A DNA stretch of 7,153 nucleotides from an uncultured Collinsella sp. Lineage in GTDB: Bacteria; Actinomycetota; Coriobacteriia; Coriobacteriales; Coriobacteriaceae. The notes under the pieces are model-generated. The model saw only the letters and a program-made list of their open reading frames with translations, searched no databases and was not told the origin of the DNA. Shown here one piece after another: positions 5,874-7,153 of the stretch. The position numbers were made by a program, and so were the translations under genes. How positions within the stretch are numbered: the first letter of the stretch is position 1; each line of letters opens with the position of its first letter. The stretch covers positions 1 to 7,153 of the forward strand of contig CAKUEZ010000100.1 in NCBI GenBank assembly GCA_934646965.1, read 5' to 3'.

Positions 5874-7022
5874 GTGTCGGAAAATAGGGATTACTACGAG
5901 GTACTTGGCGTCGATAGGGATGCCGACGCGCGGACCATTAAGCGCGCGTTTCTAAAGAAAGCCCGTACGGTACACCCGGATGTTTCGGACGACCCCGAGG
6001 CCGAGGCCAAGTTCAAAGAGCTTAACGAGGCCTATTCCGTTCTTTCCGATGAGCAGAAGCGTGCCAATTACGACCGTTACGGCACGGCTGATGGCCCTGG
6101 TGGCTCGGGCTACGTCGATATCAACGATATCTTTGGCGGCATGGGCATGGACGACCTGTTCTCGTCGTTCTTTGGCGGTGGCGCCGGTGGCGGCGCCCGC
6201 AGCCGTCGCGAGCGTCGTCGCGGTCGCGATATGGCCATCTCGCTTTCGGTCACGCTCGAGGAGGCGGCGCTCGGCTGCAAAAAGACGATCAGCTACGACC
6301 GCCTGGCTCCCTGTGACGACTGCAACGGCACCGGCAAGGCCGAGGGCGCGTCCGAAAAGCAGTGCGGCCGCTGTCACGGCACGGGCTATGTGACGACGGT
6401 CCAGCGTTCTTTCCTGGGCCAGGTCCAGTCCTCTTCGCCCTGTCCCGACTGCCACGGCGAGGGCACGGTCATCGACCATCCCTGCGAGACTTGCGATGGC
6501 CAGGGCCGCACCCCTTCGCACGAAAAGCTCGATATCGATATTCCCGCCGGCGTGTCCACGGGTCGTCAGCTGCGCGTGAGCGGCTATGGCGAGGCCGGCC
6601 TTCGCGGTGAGCCCTCGGGCGACCTGATCGTCAACGTGCGTGTTGCCGACCACGATCGCTTTAAGCGCAACGGCGATGATTTGTACCTCGTGAGCGATAT
6701 CTCGATTGCGCAGGCCGCGCTCGGTTGCGAGATTGAGGTCGAGGGCATTATGCCCGACGAGGTCGTCAAGGTGACGGTTCCCGCCGGCGCGCAGTACGGT
6801 GACACCGTGAGTGTCAACAATTTTGGCATGCCGCGTATCGGCGGTGGCGGTTCGCGCGGTCGACTGATCGTGCAGCTGCGCGTGGTCGTCCCTACCAATC
6901 TCTCCAACAAACAGCGCGAGCTGCTTCGCGCCTTTGCCGACGAGATGGGCGACGACGTCGCATCCGGCAAGAAGTCGGTGACCGATCGTATCAAGAGTGC
7001 CCTCGACGATATCCTCGATTAA
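5874..7022 (+). CDS. dnaJ: Chaperone protein DnaJ (type I Hsp40)
   Basis: This is a complete 382-residue cytosolic co-chaperone, starting with GTG, that delivers unfolded clients to DnaK and stimulates its ATPase. The J domain spans residues 5-68 with HPD at 34-36. A Gly/Phe region with DIFGGMGMDDLFSSFFGGG (86-104) precedes an arginine-rich stretch (109-118). The four zinc motifs are CDDCNGTG (147-154), CGRCHGTG (164-171), CPDCHGEG (190-197) and CETCDGQG (204-211). Both client-binding domains and the C-terminal dimerisation region (to NKQRELLRAFADEMG) are intact. The length is normal. Its place after hemW recalls the second DnaJ (DnaJ2) of Actinobacteria, which is separate from a dnaK-grpE-dnaJ operon; that assignment is inferred because no dnaK or grpE is in the window. 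The J domain is about two-thirds identical to that of the upstream membrane paralogue. The mtaB-like gene follows after nine bases. Confidence 0.95.
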   Translation: MSENRDYYEVLGVDRDADARTIKRAFLKKARTVHPDVSDDPEAEAKFKELNEAYSVLSDEQKRANYDRYGTADGPGGSGYVDINDIFGGMGMDDLFSSFFGGGAGGGARSRRERRRGRDMAISLSVTLEEAALGCKKTISYDRLAPCDDCNGTGKAEGASEKQCGRCHGTGYVTTVQRSFLGQVQSSSPCPDCHGEGTVIDHPCETCDGQGRTPSHEKLDIDIPAGVSTGRQLRVSGYGEAGLRGEPSGDLIVNVRVADHDRFKRNGDDLYLVSDISIAQAALGCEIEVEGIMPDEVVKVTVPAGAQYGDTVSVNNFGMPRIGGGGSRGRLIVQLRVVVPTNLSNKQRELLRAFADEMGDDVASGKKSVTDRIKSALDDILD

Positions 7023-7026
7023 GGAG
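7021..7026 (+). promoter_or_regulatory. Shine-Dalgarno site overlapping the dnaJ stop codon
   Basis: AAGGAG shares its first two bases with the TAA stop of dnaJ (7020-7022) and ends five bases before GTG 7032. This arrangement suggests translational coupling between dnaJ and the next gene. Confidence 0.75.
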
Positions 7027-7031
7027 CCCGC

Positions 7032-7153
7032 GTGCTCGCACCCCATATTTCCGTCGTCAACCTCGGCTGCCGTGTCAACCGGGTTGAGTCCGACCGTATC
7101 ACTGCCGATCTTATGCGCCTGGGCTTTGCGATGGTGGAGCCCCAGGATGCCGA
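7032..7153 (+). CDS. mtaB: MiaB-family tRNA methylthiotransferase (MtaB-like), N-terminal fragment
   Basis: Only the first 40 codons are present; the gene runs off the window end. The translation starts at GTG and reads LAPHISVVNLGCRVNRVES, continuing DRITADLMRLGF. The NLGCxxN motif with its first cluster-binding Cys, followed by ES, is the start of the UPF0004 domain of radical-SAM methylthiotransferases. MtaB makes 2-methylthio-N6-threonylcarbamoyladenosine at position 37 of ANN-decoding tRNAs; MiaB acts on isopentenyl-adenosine instead. MtaB is preferred because the GCRVN/GCKVN form and a position downstream of dnaJ are typical of it (in Bacillus the gene follows dnaJ-prmA-rsmE). RimO is a less likely alternative. 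The radical-SAM and TRAM domains lie outside the window, so the subtype cannot be verified. Confidence 0.8.
   Translation, partial: MLAPHISVVNLGCRVNRVESDRITADLMRLGFAMVEPQDA

Noticed and set aside
1..7153. CRISPR array, tRNA or rRNA gene, insertion sequence, phage or attachment site
   Set aside because: No spaced direct repeats, cloverleaf sequence, transposase coding region or terminal inverted repeats were seen. The window is almost fully covered by conserved housekeeping genes.

Overview
The window is about 7.15 kb of GC-rich bacterial chromosome. All genes are on the + strand, tightly packed, and rich in codons ending in C or G. Gene content and order (rpsT, lepA, hemW, a DnaJ, an MtaB-type methylthiotransferase) match the conserved translation/heat-shock neighbourhood of Gram-positive bacteria. 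High GC, a DnaJ just after hemW and an apparently leaderless lepA suggest an actinobacterium. Coriobacteriia (Collinsella and relatives) is my best guess, from general impression rather than from any search.

Layout: (1) 1-172, no confirmed gene, with a candidate -10 element and a leader hairpin ahead of rpsT. (2) 173-439, rpsT (ribosomal protein S20), closed by a near-perfect intrinsic terminator at 474-510. (3) 536-4630, a compact lepA-dusB-hemW operon with gaps of 4 and 2 bases: the elongation factor 4 GTPase, a tRNA-dihydrouridine synthase and a radical-SAM heme chaperone. (4) 4689-5792, an unusual DnaJ-like protein with a J domain, G/F-rich linker and four CxxCxGxG zinc motifs, whose second C-terminal client domain is replaced by about three transmembrane segments. 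(5) 5874-7022, a complete conventional type I DnaJ. (6) 7032 to the window end, the N-terminus of a MiaB/MtaB-family tRNA methylthiotransferase.

The theme is translation and its quality control: a ribosomal protein, a ribosome-associated GTPase, two tRNA-modification enzymes, a heme/radical-SAM protein and two Hsp40 co-chaperones. In the classical order, hrcA (and in Firmicutes also grpE and dnaK) lies between hemW and dnaJ. Here that slot holds the membrane-anchored DnaJ paralogue, and no CIRCE- or HAIR-like operator was seen. The membrane J-protein is the most unusual object in the window. Next are the leaderless lepA start and a GGGTA-type -10 box that recurs upstream of lepA and both J-protein genes.
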